From Gordonia pseudamarae (GTDB lineage: Bacteria > Actinomycetota > Actinomycetes > Mycobacteriales > Mycobacteriaceae), in the NCBI RefSeq assembly GCF_025273675.1, contig NZ_CP045809.1, positions 3,968,001 through 4,032,000 on the forward strand: a stretch of 64,000 bases of DNA, written 5' to 3'. Shown in pieces: positions 10,204 through 20,072 of this stretch (position 1 is its first letter; each line of letters begins with the position of its first letter). Below the pieces are notes generated by a model. The model made no database searches and had not been told where the DNA came from. It worked only from the letters and a program-made list of their open reading frames with translations. Both the position numbers and the translations under genes were made by a program.

Positions 10204-10473
10204 ATGAGCCTTTCCGAACCGCCACCGTCGGCGGGTCCCGGCAGTGCGGACCCCGAGCGAGGCGCACCGGAGTCCGCGGACCTGGCCGGCCGCTTCCGCG
10301 ATGTCCTGGCACCGCTGTCGGCGCGGGCCCGCGCCGACCTCGTCGGCACCCTGGGCAGCGCGATGCACGAGGGCCTGGACCCCGATGAGGAGTTCGTGAC
10401 GACGATGGTCCGGCTTCGCCAGGGCGAGGTCAGCCGCGCCGACCTGCTCGCGGCCTGGCGCCTCGGCGGCTGA
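10204..10473 (+). CDS. VbhA-like Fic antitoxin
   Basis: Small protein of 89 aa directly upstream of a Fic-domain gene. It carries SAMHEG (residues ~57-62), which fits the [S/T]xxxE[G/N] inhibitory motif of Fic antitoxins, in which the glutamate blocks productive ATP binding in the partner. The downstream part, ending in GEVSRADLLAAWRL, resembles the short C-terminal helix of VbhA-type antitoxins. The first 30 residues are Pro/Ser-rich and low complexity. The toxin start is only 8 bases after this stop, so the two are almost certainly co-translated. Confidence 0.8.
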   Translation: MSLSEPPPSAGPGSADPERGAPESADLAGRFRDVLAPLSARARADLVGTLGSAMHEGLDPDEEFVTTMVRLRQGEVSRADLLAAWRLGG

Positions 10474-10481
10474 CCCCGACC

Positions 10482-11132
10482 GTGTTCAAACAGCGCAGAG
10501 CCCGTGCCGAGTGGGAGGCCACGTTCATCCCGGGCACCTACATCCTGGCCAACTCGCTCGGCATCACCGACGCCCGGCAGTTGCAGCGGGCCGAGTTCGT
10601 ACTGGCGTGTGACGCCGAACTGCGCATCCTCGACGGCTCCACCGCCATCGCCGCGACCTACGATTTCGACCATCTCAAGGCGCTGCATGTGGCCCTGGTG
10701 GGCGACATCTATCCGTGGGCGGGCCGGTGCCGTGGCTACGAACTGGCTCGTGGCAGCGTCTCCTTCGCCCCCACCCACATCATCGACGGCCAGCTGGGCA
10801 AGACCGCACGATTCGTCCGCGGGCAGCGCTGGGCGTCGCTGGGCCACGAGGAGACGGCTGCCGCCCTGGCGCAGGTGTACGCGCGGCTCAACTACGCCCA
10901 TCCGTTCCGTGACTGCAACGGGCGGGCCGGCAAGCTGTTCGTCCGGCTGCTGGCCCGGGAGCACGGTTGGGAGGTCGACTACTCGCGGGTGAGCATCGCC
11001 GACTGGATCCACGGTTCCCGGTTGAGCCTGCCCGAGGTGACCGTCGGCACCGCGTGGGGTCGGGACACCGAACCGGACCCGGCCTACCTGGTGCCCGCTT
11101 TTCTTCGTGCGCTCATCGCTCCGGCCGGGTAG
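10482..11132 (+). CDS. Fic-domain toxin (AMP transferase family) with atypical active-site motif
   Basis: Protein of 216 aa with a Fic fold, a family that usually transfers AMP from ATP to hydroxyl groups of target proteins such as topoisomerases. The alpha-inhibitor-proximal region and flap (YPWAGRCRGYELARG) precede the catalytic loop HPFRDCNGRAGK near residues 141-152. The histidine, the acidic residue, Asn-Gly-Arg and the final basic region are present, but the first Gly of the consensus HPFx[D/E]GNGR is Cys. The start is GTG with no strong ribosome binding site, in line with coupling to the antitoxin 8 bases upstream. Confidence 0.88.
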   Translation: MFKQRRARAEWEATFIPGTYILANSLGITDARQLQRAEFVLACDAELRILDGSTAIAATYDFDHLKALHVALVGDIYPWAGRCRGYELARGSVSFAPTHIIDGQLGKTARFVRGQRWASLGHEETAAALAQVYARLNYAHPFRDCNGRAGKLFVRLLAREHGWEVDYSRVSIADWIHGSRLSLPEVTVGTAWGRDTEPDPAYLVPAFLRALIAPAG

Positions 11133-11149
11133 CGGCGCCCGGAAACGGC

Positions 11150-11206
11150 GAAGCGGCCCGCTCCCCCTGTGCTCCGCGTCAACAGAGTGGGGAAACGGGC
11201 CGCTTC
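11150..11206. terminator. Hairpin between fic and the truncated rpsQ copy
   Basis: GAAGCGGCCCG at 11150-11160 pairs perfectly with CGGGCCGCTTC at 11196-11206, and the interior can extend the stem (CTCCCC with GGGGA). It sits between the convergent fic gene and the rpsQ fragment, so it can act as a bidirectional terminator. Confidence 0.6.
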
Positions 11207-11223
11207 AGGGCTTCGGGAAAGGC

Positions 11224-11401
11224 CTACTTGGCCTTCTCCAGCACCTCGACCAGACGCCAGTGCCTGGTCGCCGACAGCGGGCGGGTCTCCATGATCCGCA
11301 CGCGGTCACCGACGCCGGCATCGCCGTTCTCGTCGTGTGCCTTGACCTTGCTGATGGTCCGGATGATCTTGTTGTAGAGCGGGTGGCTCTTGCGATCTTC
11401 C
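11224..11401 (-). pseudogene. Truncated 3' duplicate of rpsQ (ribosomal protein S17 C-terminal part)
   Basis: This segment encodes 59 residues matching S17 from LEDRKSH (residue 38) to the terminal VLEKAK. Only two substitutions separate it from the intact copy at 14221-14511 (Thr54 to Ile, Lys84 to Arg), plus a few silent changes. The matching DNA spans about 11221-11409 and 14218-14409. The N-terminal 37 residues and the ribosome binding site are missing, so it is not a functional S17. The two copies are direct repeats that enclose the two lipoprotein genes at 11547-14131. Confidence 0.92.
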
Positions 11402-11546
11402 AGCTTGACCTCGCCGGGGTCACGATCCTGCGGAGCCCTGCCTGCGACCATTCACCGCGGGACAGTGTTCCCGAACGCCCGTTTTGCTGTGAGTTCAGCT
11501 GTTTGGGGTATATCACCGGACACCGTCCGACCGGAACAATACGGAC

Positions 11547-13256
11547 ATGTGTGCTCGCCACATCATCGCCATACTGTCGATCGCCCTTATGCTCGGCGTC
11601 GCCGCTTGTTCACGCAATGGCACCGCCGCGCCCGCCGACTCAGCTTCCGCTGCGTCGAATTCCGCAGCCTCGACCACCACAGCCACCGCCATCGCGCCTA
11701 CCGTGCTGATCGTCGACGCCTCCGACTCGATGCTGACCAACGATGCTCCCGGCAAGCGCATCGACGCGGCGAAGTCGGCGGCAAGTGGACTCGTCGACGC
11801 GCTGCCCGAGGGAGCCAAGCTGGCGATCCTCACCTACGGAACCGGTACCGGCACCACCCCGGCAGAACACGCCAAAGGCTGTCGCGACGTCAGCACGCTC
11901 GTACCACTCGGCAGCGTCGACCGCACCACAGCCACCGCCGCCATCAACGGGCTCACCCCGCGCGGGCTCACCCCGATCGCTGAAGCACTCACCCGCGCCG
12001 CGGCCTTGTTGACAGCACCGGGACCCGCGTCGATCGTGTTGGTCTCCGACGGGAAGGATACCTGCGGTCGCCCGCCGTGCCCGGTAGCTCGCACACTGGT
12101 GAAAGCTCACCCTCAGTTGCAGATCTCGACTGTCGGATTCCGCACCGATGGACGCGCCAGTTCAGCACTGCGGTGCATCGCCGACGCGAGCGATGGGCTA
12201 TTCGTCGCCGCACAGAACTCCGCGCAATTGGAGGCTCGACTGCTGGCCACCACCAGCGGTGACACCACGGCATTGATCAACGGCGACGCGCTGGATGGTA
12301 TCGCCCTGGGCACCAAGCTTATCGACGTTCGGAAACAGCACAGCGACTTTCCGGCGGGCGGGCGCCGCGACGGCGACACGACCGTCATCGTCTGGCGCGA
12401 CTGCGGCTGGGTGTTCGGCTCCGACGGCGCGCTGACCGAGATCCGCCCCTATCACGGACGTACGATAGACGGGATCACCGTGGGCAGCACCTTCGCCGAG
12501 GTGAAGCGCTACTACGGCAACCCCACCGCCCAGGCGAGAGAGACCGGCGACACCGTCACCTACACGTTTAATGCTGATTCGAATTCCGATGCGGGCTACC
12601 GGATCACCTTCGACGGCTCCGGCGACAGCGCCAAGGTGACGCGAATCATCGTGTGCTCATGCGGTACTCACCCACAATCCGGGGCAAGCGGACCTGTCAC
12701 GGAGGTACTGCGACCCGTGACGAAGACAGGCTCGACGACCGCTGGATGGATGAAAGACGCCACCCACAATCACGGCTACTACGGATGTGACCACTCCCCC
12801 GTGCCGGGCGTCGTCGACGACGGCCTGTACTGGTGTTCGGGGTCGTCGGGAATTGATCAAGGCGTCTGTGCGAAATCGTTCAACGGCAACGCACTGCTGT
12901 GCGTAATCGATCCGGAGCGGAAGGTCCTGACCCTCAAGACACCATCGAAAGCGCTCACGGTGGTTCCCAAGGCGATGTCGCCGCATATGCCGTTGTGGGT
13001 CACGCTCGAAGGTGGCATCACATGCGCCTACAGCCTCGTCCGCGGATTCTCAGTTACCAACGAGACCGCACCCGACGCCAAGGGACAGTACAGCTGCGGT
13101 GGCATCGGCACAGACGTGACCTACCTTTGGTCGCAGGGCGATGCCGACCCCTTCCGACGCGGCTCCACGTGGACGGCAACCTACGGCAAAGACGGCAGTA
13201 GGCCCCTCCAATCCCTCACCGTCACCAAGGTGACCTACGTCGGCTTCGGCGAATAG
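11547..13256 (+). CDS. Secreted lipoprotein with von Willebrand factor A domain
   Basis: Predicted lipoprotein of 569 aa. The signal peptide ends in lipobox LGVAAC near residue 21, followed by a Ser/Ala/Thr linker. A VWA domain spans about residues 50-230, with the metal-site motif DASDSM, a later TPRGLTP threonine region and LVSDGKDTC. Such domains bind ligands through a metal ion. The C-terminal 300 residues are Cys-rich and not recognised; one part (GITVGSTFAEVKRYYG) resembles the short repeat of SmpA/BLA-like lipoproteins. The start is uncertain because only a weak GGAAC precedes it. The gene is inserted between rpsQ copies together with the next lipoprotein gene. Confidence 0.85.
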   Translation: MCARHIIAILSIALMLGVAACSRNGTAAPADSASAASNSAASTTTATAIAPTVLIVDASDSMLTNDAPGKRIDAAKSAASGLVDALPEGAKLAILTYGTGTGTTPAEHAKGCRDVSTLVPLGSVDRTTATAAINGLTPRGLTPIAEALTRAAALLTAPGPASIVLVSDGKDTCGRPPCPVARTLVKAHPQLQISTVGFRTDGRASSALRCIADASDGLFVAAQNSAQLEARLLATTSGDTTALINGDALDGIALGTKLIDVRKQHSDFPAGGRRDGDTTVIVWRDCGWVFGSDGALTEIRPYHGRTIDGITVGSTFAEVKRYYGNPTAQARETGDTVTYTFNADSNSDAGYRITFDGSGDSAKVTRIIVCSCGTHPQSGASGPVTEVLRPVTKTGSTTAGWMKDATHNHGYYGCDHSPVPGVVDDGLYWCSGSSGIDQGVCAKSFNGNALLCVIDPERKVLTLKTPSKALTVVPKAMSPHMPLWVTLEGGITCAYSLVRGFSVTNETAPDAKGQYSCGGIGTDVTYLWSQGDADPFRRGSTWTATYGKDGSRPLQSLTVTKVTYVGFGE

Positions 13257-13282
13257 CCCTGCGTTTCAACCCCTTCCACAGA

Positions 13283-14131
13283 ATGGTCCTGCCCGTGACC
13301 CACTCTCGCCGCTTCGTGATCACTGCCTTGACGATCCTTACCGCAACGTTCGCCGCAGCCGGTTGCGGCAGTTCCTCCGGTAACGACAACGCGTCGCGTC
13401 CGCCCGGCGGATCGGCATCGCGCCCGCCCGCGGAATCGGTATCGGCTCCGCCTGGTGAATCGACCTCGCCATCTCATGCCACACAGACCGCCATAGTGGT
13501 CGACCCGTGTGCAGGTGCACCCGGCACCTGCACACATGTGGCGAACACCGACGTCGACGGAGACGGGACCCCCGATCAAATCGGCATCGCCTATGCGACA
13601 GGTCGAGTCACGACAATTGTCGCGATCAACGGCACCCGGCACAGCATCGCCCACAGCGTCACAGGTGTGCCGTATACCGACCCGACCGATATCTATCGCG
13701 GCGCATTCCTGCTCAGTCGTGCCCACGGCGCCGACCTCGTACTGCACCTCGTCGACGGTAGCGGCAATGCCGAGCAGTTCGCCGTGATCAGCTGGGACGG
13801 CGACCGCCTCGTCGCCCTACCTGAACCACCCAGAACGAACCTGACCGGTGCAGAACAGAGAGGTATCTGGTATTTGCGCTCCTCGCACGGTGGACAAGAC
13901 TCCGTCAGGTGCCGGCAGCCCGGTGAGATCGCGTTGACCGTACTGACTGCTGCCACCTCGGAAGGGATAGCAGTACCCGGCGGCGGGCGCCGCGAGGAGA
14001 ACTACTACACATTCGTCGGCTCGAGTTGGCAGCCCACCGGGTCGGACAACATCGCCGACTCCAGCTTCAGCTACATGTGGGACGCCCACACGAGTGCGTT
14101 CGACTGCGCCGACCAGGGTGTGAAACCATGA
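13283..14131 (+). CDS. Putative secreted lipoprotein of unknown function
   Basis: Protein of 282 aa with a lipoprotein signal peptide ending in FAAAGC near residue 28, then a low-complexity stretch rich in Ser, Pro and Arg. The mature part contains DVDGDGTPDQIG, an acidic loop of the EF-hand or FG-GAP type found in secreted calcium-binding proteins. The remainder is not recognised. It starts 26 bases after the VWA lipoprotein and is probably in the same transcript. It ends 89 bases from the convergent rpsQ. Confidence 0.75.
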   Translation: MVLPVTHSRRFVITALTILTATFAAAGCGSSSGNDNASRPPGGSASRPPAESVSAPPGESTSPSHATQTAIVVDPCAGAPGTCTHVANTDVDGDGTPDQIGIAYATGRVTTIVAINGTRHSIAHSVTGVPYTDPTDIYRGAFLLSRAHGADLVLHLVDGSGNAEQFAVISWDGDRLVALPEPPRTNLTGAEQRGIWYLRSSHGGQDSVRCRQPGEIALTVLTAATSEGIAVPGGGRREENYYTFVGSSWQPTGSDNIADSSFSYMWDAHTSAFDCADQGVKP

Positions 14132-14163
14132 GCACACGCCGGGCGTAATACCGGGTGTAATAC

Positions 14164-14200
14164 AAAGTGGCCCACTTCCTTTCGGAAGTGGGCCAACTTT
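14164..14200. terminator. Terminator of the S10 operon
   Basis: A strong hairpin with stem GGCCCACTTCC and GGAAGTGGGCC, extended by AAAGT/ACTTT around a one-base bulge, lies 21 bases past the rpsQ stop. It can also terminate the convergent lipoprotein transcript. Confidence 0.8.
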
Positions 14201-14220
14201 CATATGGTTGTGAATCGGGC

Positions 14221-14511
14221 CTACTTGGCCTTCTCCAGCACCTCGACCAGACGCCAGTGCTTGGTCGCCGACAGCGGGCGGGTCTCCATGATCCGCACGC
14301 GATCACCGACGCCGGCATCGCCGTTCTCGTCGTGTGCCTTGACCTTGCTGGTGGTCCGGATGATCTTGTTGTAGAGCGGGTGGCTCTTGCGATCTTCCAG
14401 CTCGACCACGATGGTCTTCTGCATCTTGTCGCTGACGACGTAACCGATGCGTTCCTTGCGGCGGTTACGGACCTCAGCCTGGGTTTCGGTCACGTTCTGG
14501 TCCTCACTCAT
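14221..14511 (-). CDS. rpsQ: 30S ribosomal protein S17
   Basis: Ribosomal protein S17, 96 aa, a primary 16S rRNA-binding protein. The sequence has the usual core ([16 protein letters not shown], then KAHDEN) and the conserved ending [20 protein letters not shown]. It is the last gene of the S10 operon and its ATG overlaps the rpmC stop. A 3' fragment of this gene is duplicated 3 kb downstream at 11224-11401. Confidence 0.98.
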   Translation of the reverse strand: MSEDQNVTETQAEVRNRRKERIGYVVSDKMQKTIVVELEDRKSHPLYNKIIRTTSKVKAHDENGDAGVGDRVRIMETRPLSATKHWRLVEVLEKAK

Positions 14512-14740
14512 GCGTCGTCACCGTCCGGCCCGGCCGCGAGGCCGAGTTCACGCTCACGCATCACGGTGTAGATCCGGGCGATCTCGCGACGCACGGTCCG
14601 CAGCCGACGATTGTTGTCGAGCTGGCCGGTGGCCATCTGAAAACGAAGGTTGAACAGCTCTTCCTTCGACTCCTTCAGACGGTCGACCAGATCGGTGTCG
14701 GTGAGGTCACGCAGCTCTGCGGCTGCCACTCCCAGTCCCA

Positions 14741-14741
<1 letters not shown>
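14508..14741 (-). CDS. rpmC: 50S ribosomal protein L29
   Basis: Ribosomal protein L29, 77 aa, located near the peptide exit tunnel. The motif [16 protein letters not shown] followed by [16 protein letters not shown] is diagnostic. It overlaps rplP by one base and rpsQ by four, the usual tight packing in the S10 operon. The acidic C-terminal tail (GPDGDDA) is typical of actinobacterial versions. Confidence 0.98.
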
Positions 14742-15157
<416 letters not shown>

Positions 15158-15160
15158 GGG

Positions 15161-16386
<1,226 letters not shown>

Positions 16387-16388
16387 GG

Positions 16389-16670
16389 TTACCGGCGCTT
16401 CGCTTTCCGGTCATCCTTGATGTGACCCTTGAACGTGCGGGTGGGCGCGAACTCGCCCAGCTTGTGTCCGACCATGTTGTCCGAGATGAACACCGGCACG
16501 TGCTTGCGACCGTCGTGGACGGCGAAGGTGTGACCGATGAAGTCGGGGATGATGGTCGAGCGGCGCGACCAGGTCTTGATGACCTGCTTGGTACCCTTTT
16601 CGTTCTGGGCGTCCACCTTCGCAAGGAGGTGGTCGTCGACGAACGGGCCCTTCTTGAGGCTGCGTGGCAT
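16389..16670 (-). CDS. rpsS: 30S ribosomal protein S19
   Basis: Ribosomal protein S19, 93 aa, in the head of the small subunit. The start [15 protein letters not shown] and the central [15 protein letters not shown] are diagnostic. It ends two bases before rplV and is preceded by a purine-rich ribosome binding site. Confidence 0.98.
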   Translation of the reverse strand: MPRSLKKGPFVDDHLLAKVDAQNEKGTKQVIKTWSRRSTIIPDFIGHTFAVHDGRKHVPVFISDNMVGHKLGEFAPTRTFKGHIKDDRKAKRR

Positions 16671-16690
16671 TCTCTAACTCCCTCCTGTGC

Positions 16691-17527
16691 TTATCGCTTG
16701 TTCTTGCCGGTGCGACGACGCCGGACGATCAGCTTGTCGCTGGCCTTGTTCTTACGGGTGCGGCCTTCAGGCTGACCCCAGGGGCTGACCGGGTGGCGAC
16801 CACCGGAGGTCTTGCCCTCACCACCGCCGTGCGGGTGGTCGACCGGGTTCATGACCACACCGCGGACGGTGGGGCGCTTGCCCTTCCACCGCATACGGCC
16901 GGCCTTGCCCCAGTTGATGTTGGACTGCTCGGCGTTGCCCACCTCGCCGACGGTGGCGCGGCAGCGCACGTCGACACGGCGGATTTCGCCGGAAGGCATA
17001 CGCAGCGTGGCGTAGGGGCCTTCCTTGCCCAGCAGCTGGATCGAGGCACCGGCGCTGCGGGCCATCTTGGCACCGCCGCCCGGACGCAGCTCGACGGCGT
17101 GCACCTGGGTACCGGTGGGGATGTTGCGCAGCGGCAGGTTGTTGCCGGGCTTGATATCGGCACCGGGTCCGCTTTCGACGACGGCGCCCTGGTTCAGGCC
17201 CTTGGGTGCGATGATGTATCGCTTCTCGCCGTCGACGTAGTGCAGCAACGCGATCCGCGCGGTGCGGTTCGGATCGTACTCGATGTGAGCGACCTTGGCG
17301 TTGATGCCGTCTTTGTCGTTGCGGCGGAAATCGATGACTCGGTAGGCGCGCTTGTGGCCGCCACCCTTGTGCCGGGTGGTGATACGACCGTGCGCGTTAC
17401 GGCCACCGCGGCCGTGCAGCGGGCGGACCAGCGACTTCTCCGGGTGGTCACGGGTGACCTCGGCGAAGTCGGAGCCGCTGGACCCGCGGCGACCGGGGGT
17501 TGTCGGCTTGTACTTACGAATAGCCAT
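16691..17527 (-). CDS. rplB: 50S ribosomal protein L2
   Basis: Ribosomal protein L2, 278 aa, needed for subunit association and peptidyl transfer. [14 protein letters not shown] opens the protein, and the conserved C-terminal [12 protein letters not shown] holds the histidine near the peptidyl-transferase centre. Length is normal. It lies 20 bases upstream of rpsS. Confidence 0.98.
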   Translation of the reverse strand: MAIRKYKPTTPGRRGSSGSDFAEVTRDHPEKSLVRPLHGRGGRNAHGRITTRHKGGGHKRAYRVIDFRRNDKDGINAKVAHIEYDPNRTARIALLHYVDGEKRYIIAPKGLNQGAVVESGPGADIKPGNNLPLRNIPTGTQVHAVELRPGGGAKMARSAGASIQLLGKEGPYATLRMPSGEIRRVDVRCRATVGEVGNAEQSNINWGKAGRMRWKGKRPTVRGVVMNPVDHPHGGGEGKTSGGRHPVSPWGQPEGRTRKNKASDKLIVRRRRTGKNKR

Positions 17528-17559
17528 AGTTGAATTCAGTCCCTACTTTCGAAACCCGG

Positions 17560-17865
17560 TCAGCTGACCGGGCCTCCGAAGATCTCGATGGACTTGCTGC
17601 CCTCGGCCAGCGTGACGATGGCGCGCTTGGTGGCCTTGCGACGGCCGTAGCCGTAGCGGGTGCGCTTGCGCTTGCCCGGACGGTTCAGCGTGTTCACGCC
17701 GGCCACCTTGACACCGAAGATCTTCTCCACGGCGATCTTGATCTGCGTCTTGTTGGCATCCGGGTGCACCACGAAGGTGTACACGTCATCCTCGATGAGT
17801 CCGTAGGACTTCTCCGAGATCACCGGCGCCAGAATGATGTCGCGAGGATCGGCAATGGTCGCCAT
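17560..17865 (-). CDS. rplW: 50S ribosomal protein L23
   Basis: Ribosomal protein L23, 101 aa, at the tunnel exit, where trigger factor and SRP dock. It begins [20 protein letters not shown] and contains [15 protein letters not shown] and [13 protein letters not shown]. The ATG at 17865 was chosen because it matches the family N-terminus and immediately follows the rplD stop. Confidence 0.97.
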   Translation of the reverse strand: MATIADPRDIILAPVISEKSYGLIEDDVYTFVVHPDANKTQIKIAVEKIFGVKVAGVNTLNRPGKRKRTRYGYGRRKATKRAIVTLAEGSKSIEIFGGPVS

Positions 17866-17866
17866 C

Positions 17867-18547
17867 TCACGCCTCCTCTGTCTTCGCGGTCTTCGTGTTC
17901 GCGGCGATGAACGCGTTGAGCGTCTCGACGCTGAACACCACGTCATCGGAATCGAGGACGTCATAGGTGTTGAGCTGATCCGCGGCGATCGGCAGAACGT
18001 TCTGCAGGTTCGCCACACTCTTCCATGCGGTCAGATCCTCGCGCGGCAGCACCACCAGGAACTTGGTGCGGTCGCTGAGCGACTCGAGGAAGGTGCGCGC
18101 CGACTTGGTGGACGGAACCTGTCCGGCGACCAGTTCGGTGATTACGTGGATGCGCTCGTTGCGGGCCCGGTCCGAGAGGGCTCCGCGCAGGGCGGCTGCC
18201 TTCATCTTCTTGGGGGTGCGCTGGCTGTAGTCACGCGGCTGCGGGCCGTGGACGGTGCCACCGCCGACGAACTGCGGTGCGCGGGTGGAGCCCTGGCGTG
18301 CCCGACCGGTGCCCTTCTGGCGGTACGGCTTGGCGCCGCCACCGCTGACCTGGCCACGGGTCTTGGTCGCGTGGGTGCCCTGACGCTTGGCAGCCTGCTG
18401 TGCGATGACGACCTGGTGCATCAGCGAGATGTTGGCCGGTGCGTCGAACAGCTCTGCCGGCAGGTCGACGGTGCCGTTGACGGAGCCGTCGGCGGCCTTG
18501 ACGTCCAGCGTCAGCTTGGTTGCGGATTTGGTCAGATCGGTGCTCAT
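17867..18547 (-). CDS. rplD: 50S ribosomal protein L4
   Basis: Ribosomal protein L4, 226 aa, part of the exit tunnel wall. The conserved loop [20 protein letters not shown] and the following [12 protein letters not shown] are present. In other bacteria L4 also represses its own operon; no leader structure was tested here. It overlaps the rplC stop by one base. Confidence 0.97.
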   Translation of the reverse strand: MSTDLTKSATKLTLDVKAADGSVNGTVDLPAELFDAPANISLMHQVVIAQQAAKRQGTHATKTRGQVSGGGAKPYRQKGTGRARQGSTRAPQFVGGGTVHGPQPRDYSQRTPKKMKAAALRGALSDRARNERIHVITELVAGQVPSTKSARTFLESLSDRTKFLVVLPREDLTAWKSVANLQNVLPIAADQLNTYDVLDSDDVVFSVETLNAFIAANTKTAKTEEA

Positions 18548-19200
18548 TACGCACCACCCTTCACTGCGTCGCGGATCACCACGATGCCGCCCTTGCGGCC
18601 GGGGATCGCGCCCTTGATCAACAGCAGACCCGCTTCTGCGTCCACCTTGTGGACGGTCAGATTCTGCGTGGTCACCTTGTCGTTGCCCATGCGTCCGGCC
18701 ATCCGCATGCCCTTGAACACGCGGCCGGGGGTGGCGCAGCCACCGATCGAACCGGGAGCGCGGTGCACGCGGTGAACGCCGTGGCTGGCACCCAGACCGG
18801 CGAAGCCGTGACGCTTCATGACGCCGGCGAAACCCTTGCCCTTGGAGGTGCCGGTCACGTCGACCAGCGCTCCGTCGGCGAAGATCTCGGCGGTCAGCTC
18901 CTGGCCGACGCTGTACTCGGCCGTATCGGCGACGCGGATCTCGGCCAGGTGCCGGCGCGGGGTGACCCCGGCCTTGGCGAACTGACCGGCGACAGGCTTG
19001 TTGACCTTGCGCGGGTCGATGGCGCCGTAGGCGAGCTGCACGGCGGTGTAGCCGTCCTGCTCGGCGGTGCGCAGCTGGGTGATGACGTTCGGGCCCGCCT
19101 GAACGACGGTGACCGGAACGACGCGGTTGTTCTCGTCGAAAACCTGCGTCATGCCGAGCTTGGTGCCCAGGATGCCTTTGGTACTGGCTTGGTTGCTCAT
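18547..19200 (-). CDS. rplC: 50S ribosomal protein L3
   Basis: Ribosomal protein L3, 217 aa, which reaches the peptidyl-transferase centre. [16 protein letters not shown] lies near the start, and the central loop has [14 protein letters not shown] and [15 protein letters not shown], all typical. It lies 19 bases after rpsJ. Confidence 0.98.
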   Translation of the reverse strand: MSNQASTKGILGTKLGMTQVFDENNRVVPVTVVQAGPNVITQLRTAEQDGYTAVQLAYGAIDPRKVNKPVAGQFAKAGVTPRRHLAEIRVADTAEYSVGQELTAEIFADGALVDVTGTSKGKGFAGVMKRHGFAGLGASHGVHRVHRAPGSIGGCATPGRVFKGMRMAGRMGNDKVTTQNLTVHKVDAEAGLLLIKGAIPGRKGGIVVIRDAVKGGA

Positions 19201-19219
19201 GTCTTTTCTCGCCCCCGCC

Positions 19220-19525
19220 CTACTGGATGTTGACGTCGACGCTGGCCGGAAGGTCGATGCGCATCAGCGCGTCGACGGTCTTCGGCGTCGGGTCGAGGAT
19301 GTCGATGAGTCGCTTGTGAGTGCGCATCTCGAAGTGTTCGCGGCTGTCCTTGTACTTGTGCGGCGAACGGATGACGCAGTACACATTCTTTTCGGTGGGC
19401 AACGGCACCGGGCCGACGACGCGTGCACCCGTACGGGTCACGGTCTCCACGATTTTGCGCGCCGAAGCGTCGATCGCCTCGTGGTCGTAGGCCTTGAGCC
19501 TGATGCGGATCTTCTGTCCCGCCAC
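19220..19525 (-). CDS. rpsJ: 30S ribosomal protein S10 (first gene of S10 operon)
   Basis: Ribosomal protein S10, 101 aa. [19 protein letters not shown] and the rRNA-contacting [21 protein letters not shown] are diagnostic. It also acts with NusB in antitermination in other bacteria. It is the promoter-proximal gene of an eleven-gene ribosomal operon running to rpsQ. Confidence 0.98.
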   Translation of the reverse strand: MAGQKIRIRLKAYDHEAIDASARKIVETVTRTGARVVGPVPLPTEKNVYCVIRSPHKYKDSREHFEMRTHKRLIDILDPTPKTVDALMRIDLPASVDVNIQ

Positions 19526-20072
19526 GCTGTGTCCTCTTCCGTCAGTTGTTCTCGACAGACAAACACCGCGTGTCCGTTACGCATCCGCTGCCACGACGGC
19601 ACCGGGGCATCGGCGCGAAGGCCGACGGTCACATGACCACCCGCGTGAGATTCGGGGATCGACGCTGTTCATCTATCGTTGTACGTTGGCTCGTTGCTTG
19701 AACGAACCTGTTGCGCTCCGGCACCCGCGGTCGGGCGTGTCGTGGCCGTAAACCTGATCGGTTGCACGCGGAACACGCCAGATCCCGCGTCGGGAGCCTG
19801 GGAGTCATTCACCTCACCCGATGCAGCAGTTCACCACGGCGCCGGTCAAGGCAACCCGACAAGTATGCACCATCGGGGCTGTCGGGTTCAAATCGGCACA
19901 CCTCGCCGGCCGAAGCGCCCCTGGTGCCGGCCGCGGTGCCCCTCGTCGGCTTAGGCGCCGTCCGATGATGGGCCTCGAAACCCGGTGGGATGCCATCGTC
20001 GGCTCACCGGGTTTCGAGGCTCGTCGCTTGCGCTCCTCACGCCTCAACCAGCAAGAAGGGGCGCTTCGCCTC
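19526..20072. other. Intergenic region upstream of rpsJ
   Basis: This 547-base gap separates the rpsJ start from the 3' end of the efflux gene. It should contain the S10 operon promoter and leader, but I could not pick out a convincing -35/-10 pair. The right-hand part holds the hairpin at 19972-20020 and repeat-like DNA after it. No gene is evident. Confidence 0.5.
19972..20020. terminator. Long hairpin after the MFS efflux gene
   Basis: GCCTCGAAACCCGGTG at 19972-19987 pairs perfectly with CACCGGGTTTCGAGGC at 20005-20020, around a 17-base loop. It lies about 50 bases past the efflux gene stop and would terminate that transcript. The flanking text resembles a dispersed intergenic repeat common in Gordonia-like genomes (recalled, not tested). 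Confidence 0.65.

Noticed and set aside
19881..19899. GGTTCAAATC, resembling a tRNA T-loop
   Set aside because: The flanking five-base stem does not pair around a seven-base loop, and no anticodon arm or acceptor stem fits upstream on either strand. No tRNA gene was found in the window.
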